NCBI RefSeq assembly: GCF_012974865.1
Contig: NZ_CP043633.1
Location: 496,001 to 560,000, forward strand
Origin: Nonlabens sp. Ci31
GTDB taxonomy: Bacteria > Bacteroidota > Bacteroidia > Flavobacteriales > Flavobacteriaceae
Reading direction: 5' to 3'
DNA length: 64,000 nucleotides
The position numbers and the translations under genes were made by a program. The notes under the pieces were generated by a model. That model did not search any database and was not told the DNA's origin. It saw nothing but the letters and a program-made list of their open reading frames with translations. Positions within the stretch are counted from its first letter, which is position 1. Each line of letters starts with the position of its first letter. Below are positions 1 through 9,213 of this stretch, one piece after another.

Positions 1-152
1 TCAAAATCATATTCATTTTCACTCGTAATGGTGTAATATGAATAATTAAATTCATAACTCCAATTCGGAAGATAAACAATTGTAGGAGACTTTCTATGGG
101 TCATACAGGAACACGCAATAATTAATAAAAAAGCTTTGAAAAGAAGTTTCAT
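1..152 (-). CDS. Putative lipoprotein, C-terminus cut by window edge
   Basis: An open frame starts with ATG at 152 and runs off the left edge, so only the first 50 residues are seen. It begins MKLLFKAFLLIIACSC, a short basic start, a hydrophobic stretch and a Cys, which is a type II signal peptide. The mature part is rich in Tyr, Asn and Ser. No family is recognisable from this length. It shares the minus strand with the defence operon but lies about 660 bp beyond the operon's last gene, so it is probably transcribed separately. Confidence 0.5.
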   Translation of the reverse strand, partial: MKLLFKAFLLIIACSCMTHRKSPTIVYLPNWSYEFNYSYYTITSENEYDF

Positions 153-816
153 ATTAAGTTATATTTATTTCTGTTTTAATTCCAAGATGCTGTATAAGGG
201 TCATAATTACATTATAATGGTTTAAAATTAAGATAATTATTCTACTTTTAAACAGTTCGGTTTAAGGGGAAGCTTACAAAAGGAGCTCGGTAAAGGTGTA
301 GCGCTATCGGTAAAACCGGTATTGGTTTTACGCACTTGATTGTGCTGAGCTCTCGTTGCACGGAGAACGAACGGAAGTATCGAAATAATTCAACATCTGC
401 CGATAGCTATCGGTAGTGTTTTCTCAATTTGTACCCTGTGGTTTTTCATCTGTGTGAACAAATCCGTATTTTAATGGATTCTGGTACCGCCTTTAGTATG
501 GAAGATCTTGAAAAAACCACTCCTCTTAACCAGAATTCTAAATCTCATAACGTATGGAATTCATACTTTTTTAACTGGCATGCTATATTATGGTCTACAA
601 GAACGAAAAAAATACTCTTTCTTTGAAAAGGTATTTTACCTCTAGGAAGAAGTTGCCGCCATATAGATCGTGAACCAAGTTGAACTAGTTGAGATGTATA
701 CAGCTTCTGTGTCTAACACTCCTGAATGTATCCCAGGTTACTCTGCAAAAAATTCTGTCCATGCCTATTCAGGCGAGGAAACGTTTACTTTTGTGTTCTT
801 ATGAGCGTTGGAATTT
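153..816. other. Gene-poor spacer with one palindrome
   Basis: No convincing gene is seen on either strand. A near-perfect 20-bp palindrome with core CCGATAGCTATCGG lies at 398-417. A GTG-started open frame of 65 codons at 429-626 has no recognisable content. On the minus strand, 660-800 reads open for about 35 codons between stops, which may be the rest of a decayed gene. The area looks like the eroded edge of the defence island. Confidence 0.4.
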
Positions 817-1338
817 CTATACTTTTTTAGTTTCTAAAATCATATTTAAAAATGACGTCGGTTGAAGGAAGTAGTTAGGATTTTCTTCTAGTTTTTCTTT
901 AATCAGAATAAGACCTCCATTAGTGTAGGACTCCATAGTTTTAAGAATCAATTTAACAGCTTCATCTTCTTCAACTTCTCCTTTCTCAAGATCAATCAAG
1001 TTGATATCTGTTTTTGCTACAAGTGCAATAAATATATTCTCCTGTAAGTTGGTAAAGTCCTTACGTGTCGATATTGTTGTCTTGCTACCCCAATGTTGAA
1101 TATGGTGACTAAAATCCGTTTTCTTTGCTCCATCAGGGATTGGAGTAAATTCATTATTGTATAGCCCTAAGAAAAAAGCATACGTATATAGTTCGTAGTT
1201 GGTACTGAAATGTTTACCAAGGTTGATCTTCTTTTCGCCTTCTGCACCAAACTTTTGTGAAAGTGAAGTAAACAAGTCTTTGTGTGTCTCACTATATTTT
1301 GGAATTCTAGTCTTCCATTTTTCAAATAAATTCTTCAT
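817..1338 (-). CDS. Unknown 173-aa protein, last gene of phosphorothioation-type defence operon
   Basis: This soluble protein has no signal peptide or membrane segment. It is rich in Lys, Glu and Phe and contains a conserved-looking centre (NNEFTPIPDGAKKTDF, followed by an HHIQHWGSK stretch). I do not recognise the family. It starts 1 bp after the stop of the SMC-like ATPase gene, so the two are probably translationally coupled and may act together. The position is reminiscent of DndE at the end of dnd operons, but DndE is shorter (about 110-130 aa) and I see no match. A role in the effector half of the system is inferred from position only. Confidence 0.8.
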   Translation of the reverse strand: MKNLFEKWKTRIPKYSETHKDLFTSLSQKFGAEGEKKINLGKHFSTNYELYTYAFFLGLYNNEFTPIPDGAKKTDFSHHIQHWGSKTTISTRKDFTNLQENIFIALVAKTDINLIDLEKGEVEEDEAVKLILKTMESYTNGGLILIKEKLEENPNYFLQPTSFLNMILETKKV

Positions 1339-1339
1339 C

Positions 1340-3490
1340 TTATAATGTGATTACTTGTGAGTTAATGGTTTTCAAGTTGTTTGGATCAAAAGGTCTTTTT
1401 AACTTAACCCAAAAAGCTTTATTCCTTCTGACACTCTCAAATTCTTTTTTGATTGAAAGTGTTTTTGTTGCTTTATCTGTGTGAAGAAAATCTTTGATGA
1501 GCAGAATTTTTTGATTCTCTGTTTCGAAAATTAGATTTAAGAATTGGGCTGTTTTATTTTCTCCAAATGAAGATGTTGGAGCATCAAAAATCATAGGAAA
1601 GTTTTCCTCTTTTATCTCTGATGCCAATTCAGAAATTGCAAATAGAATTGATATATGCATTGAGGTTAACAATGATTGATTTGGTTTGTAGAAAGTCCTA
1701 CCATCCTCTTGTAACATAACTTCAACTATTGTACGATTAACTTTATTTTTTTGTGTAAAAACGATTGTCCCAGTGAAAGCGTCAATGTTGATTGTTTTGA
1801 AAAAGCTGTTTGACTTTTTTTGTAATTTATCAATGAATTCATCAAACTTTTTCTTTTTGGTGTCTATAAAGATGGTTTCAATATCACGAAAAATATTTCT
1901 TGTCTTAATCTCGAATGAATTAGCAGAATTTGTGTCAATTTTATCCTTATCCTCTTTCCTTTCTCGTAAATCATTTTCAATAAGTTTTAATTTCATCGCA
2001 TAATCAACTTGGTCTTGATTTCGATTTTTTAGATCTCTTTGCCAAGCATTGTAATTTTTTAGTACATCAATCAATTTTTCTTCTGCAATGCTTGATTTGC
2101 CCACAATTTGTTCTCTTTCTATTTTTTCATTTGTTAGTTGTTCGTTAAGTTCTGCAAGATCACTTTTACGTGCTTCATTATATTCAAAAAGATTCTTGAT
2201 TTTAGTTCTTATTAGTCTTAGATTTTTCAAGTTATCTTCATGGCTTATACTCAAATTATCAAGTCTATTTGTATAATTAAACTTGAAAAGTGGTTCAGCA
2301 TTATCAGGTTCATTATCTACTATTACTTGACTTTCTAAATACGATTTAAGTCTTTTCATCATAAACTCATATTCTTCAGAGCCTTTTTTTGCTTCACGAT
2401 TACAAACTTTGCAGATTTCATCATTGAGCATTTCTTCCATATGAGATTTTGAAGGCACACCTATAGGAAGCGGAACTGCATTGTTTAACAATTCAGCTTT
2501 TGCCTTTTTTTCACCTTCCTTTACTCCTTTTTGTTTGTCAAAGTTAGATTGAAGTTCTCTTCGGGTTTTGCTGTGAGCAGATACTTTATCTGCAAACTCT
2601 TTTTGGAATAATTCAAAATTTACTAAAATCCAATTTTCATCAAATAGGAAAGTAGTGTAGTTCTCATCAATGTTAACATTTAGGTCTGAAATCTTTTCTT
2701 CGATTCCTCTAATCCGTTTGTTGAGGATATCTAAAGCATCTGCGTTACTAACATTCTTTTCGGCATCCTGTAAATGTTCTTCAATTTTTCTGATTTCGTC
2801 AATTGTAGAATTATGATGGACTTCATATTTATCTTTTTCTCTTTGTAAACGACTTATTTCACTTTCTATCCTATTGTAATCTGCTAAATTCTTTTTATTT
2901 CGCTTAGAAGAATCCTCTACCGCCTTTTCAGATTTTTCTCTAAGAAAGCTACCTTTTTCTGAGTATTTATCGTAACGTATAACAACTGGAAAATTACTTA
3001 CTAAAGTTGCTAATGCATCCTCATTTTCAAAAATACTGAGTTCGGCTTCACCCTTGAACATTGAATATCTGAGAATTTCTGATGGGAATATTCGTTTTAA
3101 AAGATCCGTACCATCAACTTGCGTTCTTTCACCTGAACTATTTTCAGATATGCCTTCAATCATAAAACTTGAAGTCGAACACTCATTAGCTTTTTCTTTC
3201 TTCGCAAGAAAAGATTTTGTGATAATACTTTTCTCACCATACTGTTCAACGGTCATTGAAACCCTTACACGAAAACTATCTCCTATTTCTGTTTCATTTA
3301 ATTTTTTAGCTGAAACTAGCATCTCTAATTCTCGATTCTCTCCATTGAAAAGCCAATCAACTGCTTCAAAGAACTTAGTTTTGCCTTCACCGTTTTCACC
3401 AAGGATAATGTTTAAACCTTCCGATAATTCAAAAGTGTTGGTATCGAAATAACAGAGGTAGTTATCTATTTGTATTTTTTTGATTATCAT
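1340..3490 (-). CDS. DndD/Rad50-like SMC-type ATPase with zinc hook
   Basis: The 716-aa protein has the split ABC/SMC ATPase layout. Walker A (GENGEGKT, residues 31-38) lies near the N-terminus. A long Lys/Glu-rich coiled-coil region carries a CKVC zinc-hook motif near residue 360. The C-terminal half holds a signature-like LLTSMHISILFA and a Walker B IFDAP near residue 640. DndD and Rad50-type proteins share this plan and act on DNA ends or nicks. Its start overlaps the stop of the 76-aa gene by 4 bp (ATGA). In this operon it is most likely part of the SspFGH-like restriction/effector module; a DndD-like modification role is the alternative. Which Ssp letter applies is not certain. Confidence 0.9.
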   Translation of the reverse strand: MIIKKIQIDNYLCYFDTNTFELSEGLNIILGENGEGKTKFFEAVDWLFNGENRELEMLVSAKKLNETEIGDSFRVRVSMTVEQYGEKSIITKSFLAKKEKANECSTSSFMIEGISENSSGERTQVDGTDLLKRIFPSEILRYSMFKGEAELSIFENEDALATLVSNFPVVIRYDKYSEKGSFLREKSEKAVEDSSKRNKKNLADYNRIESEISRLQREKDKYEVHHNSTIDEIRKIEEHLQDAEKNVSNADALDILNKRIRGIEEKISDLNVNIDENYTTFLFDENWILVNFELFQKEFADKVSAHSKTRRELQSNFDKQKGVKEGEKKAKAELLNNAVPLPIGVPSKSHMEEMLNDEICKVCNREAKKGSEEYEFMMKRLKSYLESQVIVDNEPDNAEPLFKFNYTNRLDNLSISHEDNLKNLRLIRTKIKNLFEYNEARKSDLAELNEQLTNEKIEREQIVGKSSIAEEKLIDVLKNYNAWQRDLKNRNQDQVDYAMKLKLIENDLRERKEDKDKIDTNSANSFEIKTRNIFRDIETIFIDTKKKKFDEFIDKLQKKSNSFFKTINIDAFTGTIVFTQKNKVNRTIVEVMLQEDGRTFYKPNQSLLTSMHISILFAISELASEIKEENFPMIFDAPTSSFGENKTAQFLNLIFETENQKILLIKDFLHTDKATKTLSIKKEFESVRRNKAFWVKLKRPFDPNNLKTINSQVITL

Positions 3491-3717
3491 AATGCCTCAT
3501 TTAAAAATTGGGTAACTTGGTTTCGCAATACTGAGTCAGTAACAGGTGAAGTGCCGTCCAATCCTTCTATTATCAAAGCAATTGCCTTAACTATTGGTTT
3601 GTCAGAATTAAGAGCTTCTCTAACTGTGGAAGGCAGTTCTTCTCTTTTCAACTCATACTTGCTTTCAAGTAGCCTGTGGGTTAAAAAACTTTTGAGTATA
3701 TCGTCTTTTCTTGCCAT
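3487..3717 (-). CDS. Small 76-aa operon protein of unknown function
   Basis: This small helical protein lacks cysteine and tryptophan. It begins MARKDDILKSFLTHRLL and contains a repeated-looking IVKAIALIIEGLDG segment. It starts 9 bp after the helicase stop and overlaps the ATPase start by 4 bp, so it is clearly part of the operon. No family is recognised. Between a helicase and an SMC-like ATPase it could be an adaptor or the middle member of an SspFGH-type trio, but that is inferred from position only. Confidence 0.8.
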   Translation of the reverse strand: MARKDDILKSFLTHRLLESKYELKREELPSTVREALNSDKPIVKAIALIIEGLDGTSPVTDSVLRNQVTQFLNEAL

Positions 3718-3726
3718 AAGAATGAT

Positions 3727-5931
3727 TTATATGTCGTTAAGGTTTAGACCGTAGTAGTCCAAAATATTTTTAAGCGTTTCGTAAGTATCTGTTTTGTTCA
3801 TTGCCAAATTTGCAAAGTCAACCACTCGTTCAAGCTCTTTCTTTACTAAACCCTTTTCCATTTCAAAGGTGCTTTCGTCTGCTATTTCTGGAACTACTAC
3901 TAAATCGTGAATGGTTGCGTGGATTTTATCTTTATGCAAACGCAAAACTCTTCCTCTTCTTTGGATAAATTGTCTTGGATTTCCGGTACTGGCACAAAAA
4001 ATTGCAAGTTCGGAGCGTGGCACATCTACGCCCTCATCCAAACATTTCATAGAGGTCAATACGTGAATTTTACTTTCTTCAAAGTTTTTCAAGATTTCTT
4101 CACGGTTGGTAGAATTTGAAGTGAACTGTTTCACCATCACAGTATCATCTGTATGGCTCACCGCTTTTGTATATTCGTTAATCAATCTGTTTTCATCATC
4201 TGTTTCAATACTAAAATCTATTTCATCATAATTTGATTCCATTCCCTCAGGAACATATATCAAAGTGTATTTCAGGTTCTTTCTTTTATCAAATTCAATT
4301 TTTAGAATATCCTTAAAAGCATCTAATTTATTAGCTGCTTTGTGAATGATTCTTTTTCTTTCAAGCAGTTTCATTTCGATTTGTGGTGAACTTTTGAAAT
4401 CCCCACTTACACTATCAAACATTCCCATTTTTAACAGCTGGAGAGATATGTTTCTATATTGCTCCATCTCTTGATCTGTAAGCCTTACTATATGTGGATG
4501 ATAGGTGTATTTACACAACCATCCAATATTCAATGCTTCTTCCATTGAATAAGAAACGATGTAAGGTGGTTCATCATTAAAAAACTCTTGAATTGCTTGA
4601 TTGCCTAATTCATCAAATTTTCTATGCGGTGTTGCGGATAACCCTATTCGCTTTTCCAGATGTATGTTTGGTAGCAATTTTAAAAGTCCTTGTGAACCCA
4701 AATTGTGTGTTTCATCTGCAATTAAAATGGTGTCTTTTGGAAGTTGAGTGAAGTAACTTTGAAACTTTGGCCTTGGTAATGAAGCATAAGTAACGATGAC
4801 AATATACGAATTGTCAATCAGTTTTGAAGCAGTATTAAAAAACGCAAGATTCTTATCCCAGATCTCTTTTGAACTGACAGTAATGACGTTCTTAAAATTA
4901 AACTTGGCACATTCTTTTTTCCATTGTTCCACCAACGCAGTCGTTGGAACCGTTATAATTGCTCTGTAAATTCCCGTTTTTTTGTATTCATTCAGCAAGC
5001 AATTGAGCGAAGTAATCGTTTTGCCAGTTCCAGTTGCCATTGCAAACATTCCTTTATAATCATTTGCAACCCAACTGTTGTAAGCATTAACCTGATATTC
5101 TCTGGGGCCTTCTGAGTAAGGAAATTTTGGTGTTGTTCTTATTGTCTCAATTTCACTGAAAAGCTTTGTGATTGTTCGTTTAAGCTTGGGATTTGAAATC
5201 AAACTCTGTTTCTTCCTTAGGAGCTGTTCTTCCTGAACAAGCAATTCATTAATGTCCTTCTTGCCAAATCTATCTTTCAAAACAACTTCGATATCACTTA
5301 CTGGAATATACTCAACATCTTCATCTTTTTCAGTGAAATAGTCGTCTATGAGTTTTAATTGCCTTTTGATTAGCTTATTAGACCGTCCATTTTCCCAACT
5401 AAGAAAAGCTTCTAATTCTTCGATGTTTTCAGATAGACCATAATAAGTAAAATTGCAAGAAGCCTTGTAGCCAACAAAATTTTCTCCATCACCAAAAACA
5501 CCTGATTTATAATGTGCAATTCCCTTTCCGTTCTTTGGTTTAATTACTTTAATCTCAATTCGTTTTTGTGAAATTAAATACGCTAAACACTCAAAAAAAT
5601 GAGTGTTATACTCATCAAGATTTCTTTGCAGATCGGAAGCATCAGTAAGATCAAAAACACGTATTTCATTCGGGTTCTCTTCAACACGCCATAACGTTTC
5701 TTTATCTTTTGATGAAAGTAAATGGTTGATTACCATTTTCATTTTACCGCCCTTGCTTATAAAAGTGGCAAAGCCAACAGAAAGCAAATTGATAGCCGAA
5801 GAACTGAAATAACCCAACAACAAACTAAACTCAGTACTATTGGCTAATCCATCCAAATAGAATTGCATAGGTTCGTTTTCTGAACCTGTTTTGTAATCTC
5901 TATCCAATGACCAATCGCAATCTTTAAGCAT
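3727..5931 (-). CDS. PLD-like nuclease domain fused to SF2 DEAD/DEAH helicase
   Basis: The 734-aa protein has an N-terminal phospholipase-D-like region (residues about 1-200) with an HYKSGVFGD motif, the HxK...D of the PLD nuclease superfamily. A superfamily 2 helicase follows: Walker A ATGTGKT near residue 298, DETH box, SAT motif (GLSATPHRK) and motif VI QRRGR. This fits a DNA translocase coupled to a nuclease, common in restriction and defence systems. Only one PLD motif is evident, so the nuclease may dimerise or be inactive. The start overlaps the upstream cysteine desulfurase stop by 8 bp. It is probably part of the effector half of the operon and may distinguish phosphorothioated from unmodified DNA, an inference from context. 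Confidence 0.92.
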   Translation of the reverse strand: MLKDCDWSLDRDYKTGSENEPMQFYLDGLANSTEFSLLLGYFSSSAINLLSVGFATFISKGGKMKMVINHLLSSKDKETLWRVEENPNEIRVFDLTDASDLQRNLDEYNTHFFECLAYLISQKRIEIKVIKPKNGKGIAHYKSGVFGDGENFVGYKASCNFTYYGLSENIEELEAFLSWENGRSNKLIKRQLKLIDDYFTEKDEDVEYIPVSDIEVVLKDRFGKKDINELLVQEEQLLRKKQSLISNPKLKRTITKLFSEIETIRTTPKFPYSEGPREYQVNAYNSWVANDYKGMFAMATGTGKTITSLNCLLNEYKKTGIYRAIITVPTTALVEQWKKECAKFNFKNVITVSSKEIWDKNLAFFNTASKLIDNSYIVIVTYASLPRPKFQSYFTQLPKDTILIADETHNLGSQGLLKLLPNIHLEKRIGLSATPHRKFDELGNQAIQEFFNDEPPYIVSYSMEEALNIGWLCKYTYHPHIVRLTDQEMEQYRNISLQLLKMGMFDSVSGDFKSSPQIEMKLLERKRIIHKAANKLDAFKDILKIEFDKRKNLKYTLIYVPEGMESNYDEIDFSIETDDENRLINEYTKAVSHTDDTVMVKQFTSNSTNREEILKNFEESKIHVLTSMKCLDEGVDVPRSELAIFCASTGNPRQFIQRRGRVLRLHKDKIHATIHDLVVVPEIADESTFEMEKGLVKKELERVVDFANLAMNKTDTYETLKNILDYYGLNLNDI

Positions 5932-7069
5932 ATTTAAAATTTGGTTGAGTGAGTTCTTTTATTTTGTTGACCACGATTTCAATGTCTTCAAGTGTATTAT
6001 ACTTCCCTAATGAAAAACGCAATGAAGAAAACGCATCATCATCACTGAAACCCATAGCCTTTAAAACGTGAGAAGGTTCAACAACTGCCGATGAACAAGC
6101 TGAACCATTGGAAGCTGCAATATTTTTCATTCTCCCAATTAAAACATTGGCATCCTGACCTTTAAAACAAATGTTTGCGGTGTTATAAATTCTTTTTGCT
6201 GAATCGCAATTTAGTGAAGTATTCGGCAACTTTAATAATTCGTTCTCTAATTCATTTCTTAAATCAGAAATGGTTTTTTGATTTTGTTCCATTTCTTGAC
6301 TGGCAATTTCACAAGCTTTGGCAAGAGCGATTATTCCAGGCACATTAAGCGTTCCACTTCTCACTCCTTGTTCATGTCCACCACCGTGCGTTTGTGGTGT
6401 TAGCTTTATTTTATTCCTAACATACAAAGCGCCAATTCCTTTCGGAGCATACATTTTATGACCGGTAAAACAGAGCAAGTCAATTCCAAGTTCACTGACA
6501 TTAATTCCAATTTTGCCAACCGCTTGTGTTGCATCTGTCATGAACAAAGCACCTTTTTCATGCGCAATCGATGAAATTTCTTTGATAGGTTGAATGACTC
6601 CCGTTTCGTTATTGACATACATCGCGGAAACAAGAATTGTATCTAGTCTAATGGCTTGTTCTAATTCCGTCAAATCAATTAATCCGTTTTTTTGAACAGG
6701 CAAATAAGTAACTTCAAAACCTTTTCTTTCTAAATCTTTGCAAGTGTCTAAAACCGCTTTGTGTTCGGTTGAAACGGTGATGATGTGTTTTCCTTTGCTA
6801 AAATAGCTTTCAGCAACACCTTTTATAGCAATATTGATGGCTTCTGTTGCTCCACTTGTAAAAATCAGTTCTTTACTTTCTGCATTGATAAAATCTGCTA
6901 TTTGTTTGCGCGCTTGGTTTACGCTTTCGTTTATTGTTTGACCAAAATAGTGGGTACTACTTGAATTGGCAAAGTTGTCCTTTAAAAAAGGCAACATTGC
7001 TTCAAGCACCCTTGGTTCGATTGGAGTGGTGGAGTTGTTGTCGAGATATGTAAATTCTTTAAAAATCAT
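5924..7069 (-). CDS. Cysteine desulfurase (IscS/NifS-like; SspA/DndA role)
   Basis: This 381-aa PLP enzyme takes sulfur from L-cysteine as an enzyme-bound persulfide. The PLP lysine lies in TGHKMYAPKG near residue 205, the conserved His in STEHKAVLDTC and the catalytic Cys in SNGSACSSAV near residue 323, so it looks active. In the operon it would feed the DndC/SspD-like sulfurtransferase that places sulfur in the DNA backbone. It sits downstream of the two-gene insert rather than next to the other modification genes. The chromosome may have other desulfurases, so a role outside the system is possible. It ends 8 bp inside the helicase gene. Confidence 0.93.
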   Translation of the reverse strand: MIFKEFTYLDNNSTTPIEPRVLEAMLPFLKDNFANSSSTHYFGQTINESVNQARKQIADFINAESKELIFTSGATEAINIAIKGVAESYFSKGKHIITVSTEHKAVLDTCKDLERKGFEVTYLPVQKNGLIDLTELEQAIRLDTILVSAMYVNNETGVIQPIKEISSIAHEKGALFMTDATQAVGKIGINVSELGIDLLCFTGHKMYAPKGIGALYVRNKIKLTPQTHGGGHEQGVRSGTLNVPGIIALAKACEIASQEMEQNQKTISDLRNELENELLKLPNTSLNCDSAKRIYNTANICFKGQDANVLIGRMKNIAASNGSACSSAVVEPSHVLKAMGFSDDDAFSSLRFSLGKYNTLEDIEIVVNKIKELTQPNFKYA

Positions 7070-7076
7070 AATGTCG

Positions 7077-7715
7077 TTATCCTTCCCTTTTGTTTAGGTT
7101 TTCTAATTCCCTTTCAAGCTGACTTTTTCTCTCTTCTAGTTTACTAATTAGTTCTTTTGGGTATGTTAAATCTTTGAACTCACCTGTATTGTCTTTCAAA
7201 TCACCTTTATAAGCCAATCTGATTAGTAAGAAATGCGTAGTAGCTCTTGGTATAATTTCTTGCCTGAGTTCGACATCATCAATTAAGCCCGATTTTTCTT
7301 GAATTAATCTCTCAGAATCTGCGCCCAATTTGATTATTTGCTCTAATAATATTTTATCATTGCCTGCAAATTGATTATTGGTTAAGAGATGTAATAGAGT
7401 AGAAAAATTTTCATCCTTAGCTCGATATTTTGCACTAAACTTTTTGTAAAGTTTTGAGCTTTTTATTCTTTGTTGAATAAGTGGGCCGTAAAACTCATTT
7501 AACTTTCGCTGAATAATTTGTCGTGCTTCAAAATCTTTTTGAGCATTTAATGCTATTAAATTTTGAGATGTTTGCGATTTAAGAGTTTTATTTGTCACCC
7601 ATAAAGTTGCCAAAACAGCAATTATTGAGACCAATGTTGGGCCTAAATCTTGTATAAACTTCCATATATCTAACGAAGATTCAATATCATTAATATTATA
7701 GTGTAGAAATACCAT
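7077..7715 (-). CDS. One-TM membrane protein with coiled-coil tail, part of two-gene insert
   Basis: The 212-aa protein has one N-terminal membrane segment (about residues 24-44, LGPTLVSIIAVLATLWVT), then a cytoplasmic region rich in charged residues. Its end, SKLEERKSQLERELENLNK, is a likely coiled coil. Its start lies 20 bp inside the preceding deoxyribosyltransferase-like gene, which implies coupled translation. Pairs of a nucleotide-acting sensor or enzyme with a membrane protein are common in abortive-infection systems, so it may be a membrane-acting partner. That is inference, and no known family is recognised. It separates sspD from the cysteine desulfurase, which suggests an insertion into a standard phosphorothioation operon. 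Confidence 0.85.
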   Translation of the reverse strand: MVFLHYNINDIESSLDIWKFIQDLGPTLVSIIAVLATLWVTNKTLKSQTSQNLIALNAQKDFEARQIIQRKLNEFYGPLIQQRIKSSKLYKKFSAKYRAKDENFSTLLHLLTNNQFAGNDKILLEQIIKLGADSERLIQEKSGLIDDVELRQEIIPRATTHFLLIRLAYKGDLKDNTGEFKDLTYPKELISKLEERKSQLERELENLNKREG

Positions 7716-8103
7716 TTCTAAGATTTTTTAAGAAGTTTATACCAGCTGAAAAATTATCAAAAACAATTGAAGATGATTCTCGAACTATTTTAAATTTTTG
7801 CTCAAACTTATTATCAAAGGAAGATTTTTCATCAACTAAAATTATTCGTTTGCCCATTGCTGCTGCATAACCAATTTCTAATGTTAGACCAAATCCTGAT
7901 GGGTTATCCTTTTCCATATAGGCAAAAACGACATCGCAATTTTTGACATAGAATAAATCCCACATAGTATATTCATTTGACTTTGATAACAAATGCTCGC
8001 GCGGGTTGAAATAAACATAACCATCTTTGCCAACTAGGTTTATAACTTCTTGTTGCCAGTTTGATTCATTCATTCCACCTGATAAAAATACTTTAATGTT
8101 CAT
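7696..8103 (-). CDS. Nucleoside 2-deoxyribosyltransferase-like protein
   Basis: The 135-aa protein opens with MNIKVFLSGGM and contains the family centre NPSGFGLTLEIGYAAAMG followed by KRIILVDE. In nucleoside 2-deoxyribosyltransferases and their relatives this segment bears the catalytic Glu and the nucleoside-binding loop (a Rossmann-like fold also used by ADP-ribose and nucleotide-sensing proteins). The size is typical for a single domain. It starts 6 bp after the sspD-like gene and overlaps the membrane-protein gene by 20 bp. A role in nucleotide depletion, signalling or base exchange during phage attack is an inference; housekeeping nucleoside salvage is less likely inside this operon. Confidence 0.82.
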   Translation of the reverse strand: MNIKVFLSGGMNESNWQQEVINLVGKDGYVYFNPREHLLSKSNEYTMWDLFYVKNCDVVFAYMEKDNPSGFGLTLEIGYAAAMGKRIILVDEKSSFDNKFEQKFKIVRESSSIVFDNFSAGINFLKNLRNGISTL

Positions 8104-8109
8104 ATTCTA

Positions 8110-9213
8110 CTATATAAAACAAGCTGCACAACCTTCACCCTCGGCATCATCTAAGATGTCCACTAGGTAAGGTGATTTTGCTTTTGATTTCCGTTCCATT
8201 CTTTTAATATACTCTTCTTTTATTTTTTCGATTCTTTCAGGTTTAATTATATCCGCTAAGCTCTCTCCTTGTGCCCAAGTATATCCATCTTTCTCATATT
8301 CCATTGCTTTTAGATACAAATCTTTATGTTGCTCATAAAGCCAAACCCATTCAATTTTTTGCTGGAAAAAGCAGAAGAAACAGCCTGAACGACTTCTTGC
8401 GTATTCTCCTTTTTTACCATTGATTTCAAATTCAATTTTTTTGTAGTAGGCAGGAACGCCTACACCGCTTTCTTCTAAAATTTTGAAAATGTCGTCTCTC
8501 ACTAATACTTCATCATTTTCCAAAAGCGGAAAAGTAGCTTCTGTTGCTAAAGGGTAATCAGTCGTTTTCAAGAAATCAAAAACTAAATGATTAAATGCTT
8601 TCACATTAGTATCAAGCAAAATATTCAGTTTTTGGTCAAGCGTAAAACTCGTATCCACTTTTCGAATAATGGTTTGGAATGCTTTATCTTGGTTTTTGCC
8701 AAAGTCTATATTTTTCGCTATTCCCAAAAGTTGCTCCATATTTTGGTTGGACAGCAATTTTGTTACAACATCTAGACTCCAAATATTCTTGCGAAAGGGA
8801 AATATAGATTGAATATTCTTCTTGGTAGAAATATATCCTTCTCTTTCTTCGTCACCTCTAATTCCCACATAAGAAATTACTGGGTCAGTACCAACATAGT
8901 TTTCAAATGGGTCTAATTTTAGTTTTTTCGTACACCAACGAGCATTAGAGGAAGGTAAAAAACCACCATACATTTTTAAAAAATGGTCAAAAGGGTCTTC
9001 TGAGCTTTTTTCAGCACCTTGCAAAAGCTCAATCTTGATTCCAAGATAAACCTCAAGATTTTTTATCAATTGATAGGTTTCTTCTAATTCCTTACCTGTG
9101 TCGCAGGTATAGAATTCTAAATCAATGGAAGGATATTTAGTTTTGACATAAATTGCCAGGGCTGCACTGTCTTTCCCTCCCGATATACCTAATACGTGTC
9201 TTACTTTGCTCAT
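8110..9213 (-). CDS. sspD: DNA phosphorothioation sulfurtransferase (SspD/DndC-like, PAPS reductase family)
   Basis: The 367-aa protein carries the PP-loop SGGKDS (residues 11-16), which activates a substrate with ATP in the PAPS reductase/ATP pyrophosphatase family. Several cysteines fit an iron-sulfur site: RWCTKK, the SGCFFCFF pair and the C-terminal GCAACFI. In Dnd and Ssp systems this protein carries sulfur from the cysteine desulfurase to the DNA backbone. The PP-loop and Cys clusters, with a DUF4007 protein and a large P-loop ATPase beside it, favour the SspBCD arrangement over DndBCDE, since no DGQHR-type DndB is seen. It overlaps the preceding ATPase gene by 4 bp. Confidence 0.9.
   Translation of the reverse strand: MSKVRHVLGISGGKDSAALAIYVKTKYPSIDLEFYTCDTGKELEETYQLIKNLEVYLGIKIELLQGAEKSSEDPFDHFLKMYGGFLPSSNARWCTKKLKLDPFENYVGTDPVISYVGIRGDEEREGYISTKKNIQSIFPFRKNIWSLDVVTKLLSNQNMEQLLGIAKNIDFGKNQDKAFQTIIRKVDTSFTLDQKLNILLDTNVKAFNHLVFDFLKTTDYPLATEATFPLLENDEVLVRDDIFKILEESGVGVPAYYKKIEFEINGKKGEYARSRSGCFFCFFQQKIEWVWLYEQHKDLYLKAMEYEKDGYTWAQGESLADIIKPERIEKIKEEYIKRMERKSKAKSPYLVDILDDAEGEGCAACFI

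Noticed and set aside
429..626. 65-codon plus-strand frame starting with GTG
   Set aside because: No recognisable family, no signal and no neighbours; composition looks random. Mentioned only within the spacer.
817..1338. Assignment of the 173-aa protein as DndE
   Set aside because: Longer than DndE and without a motif I can match; position alone is not enough.
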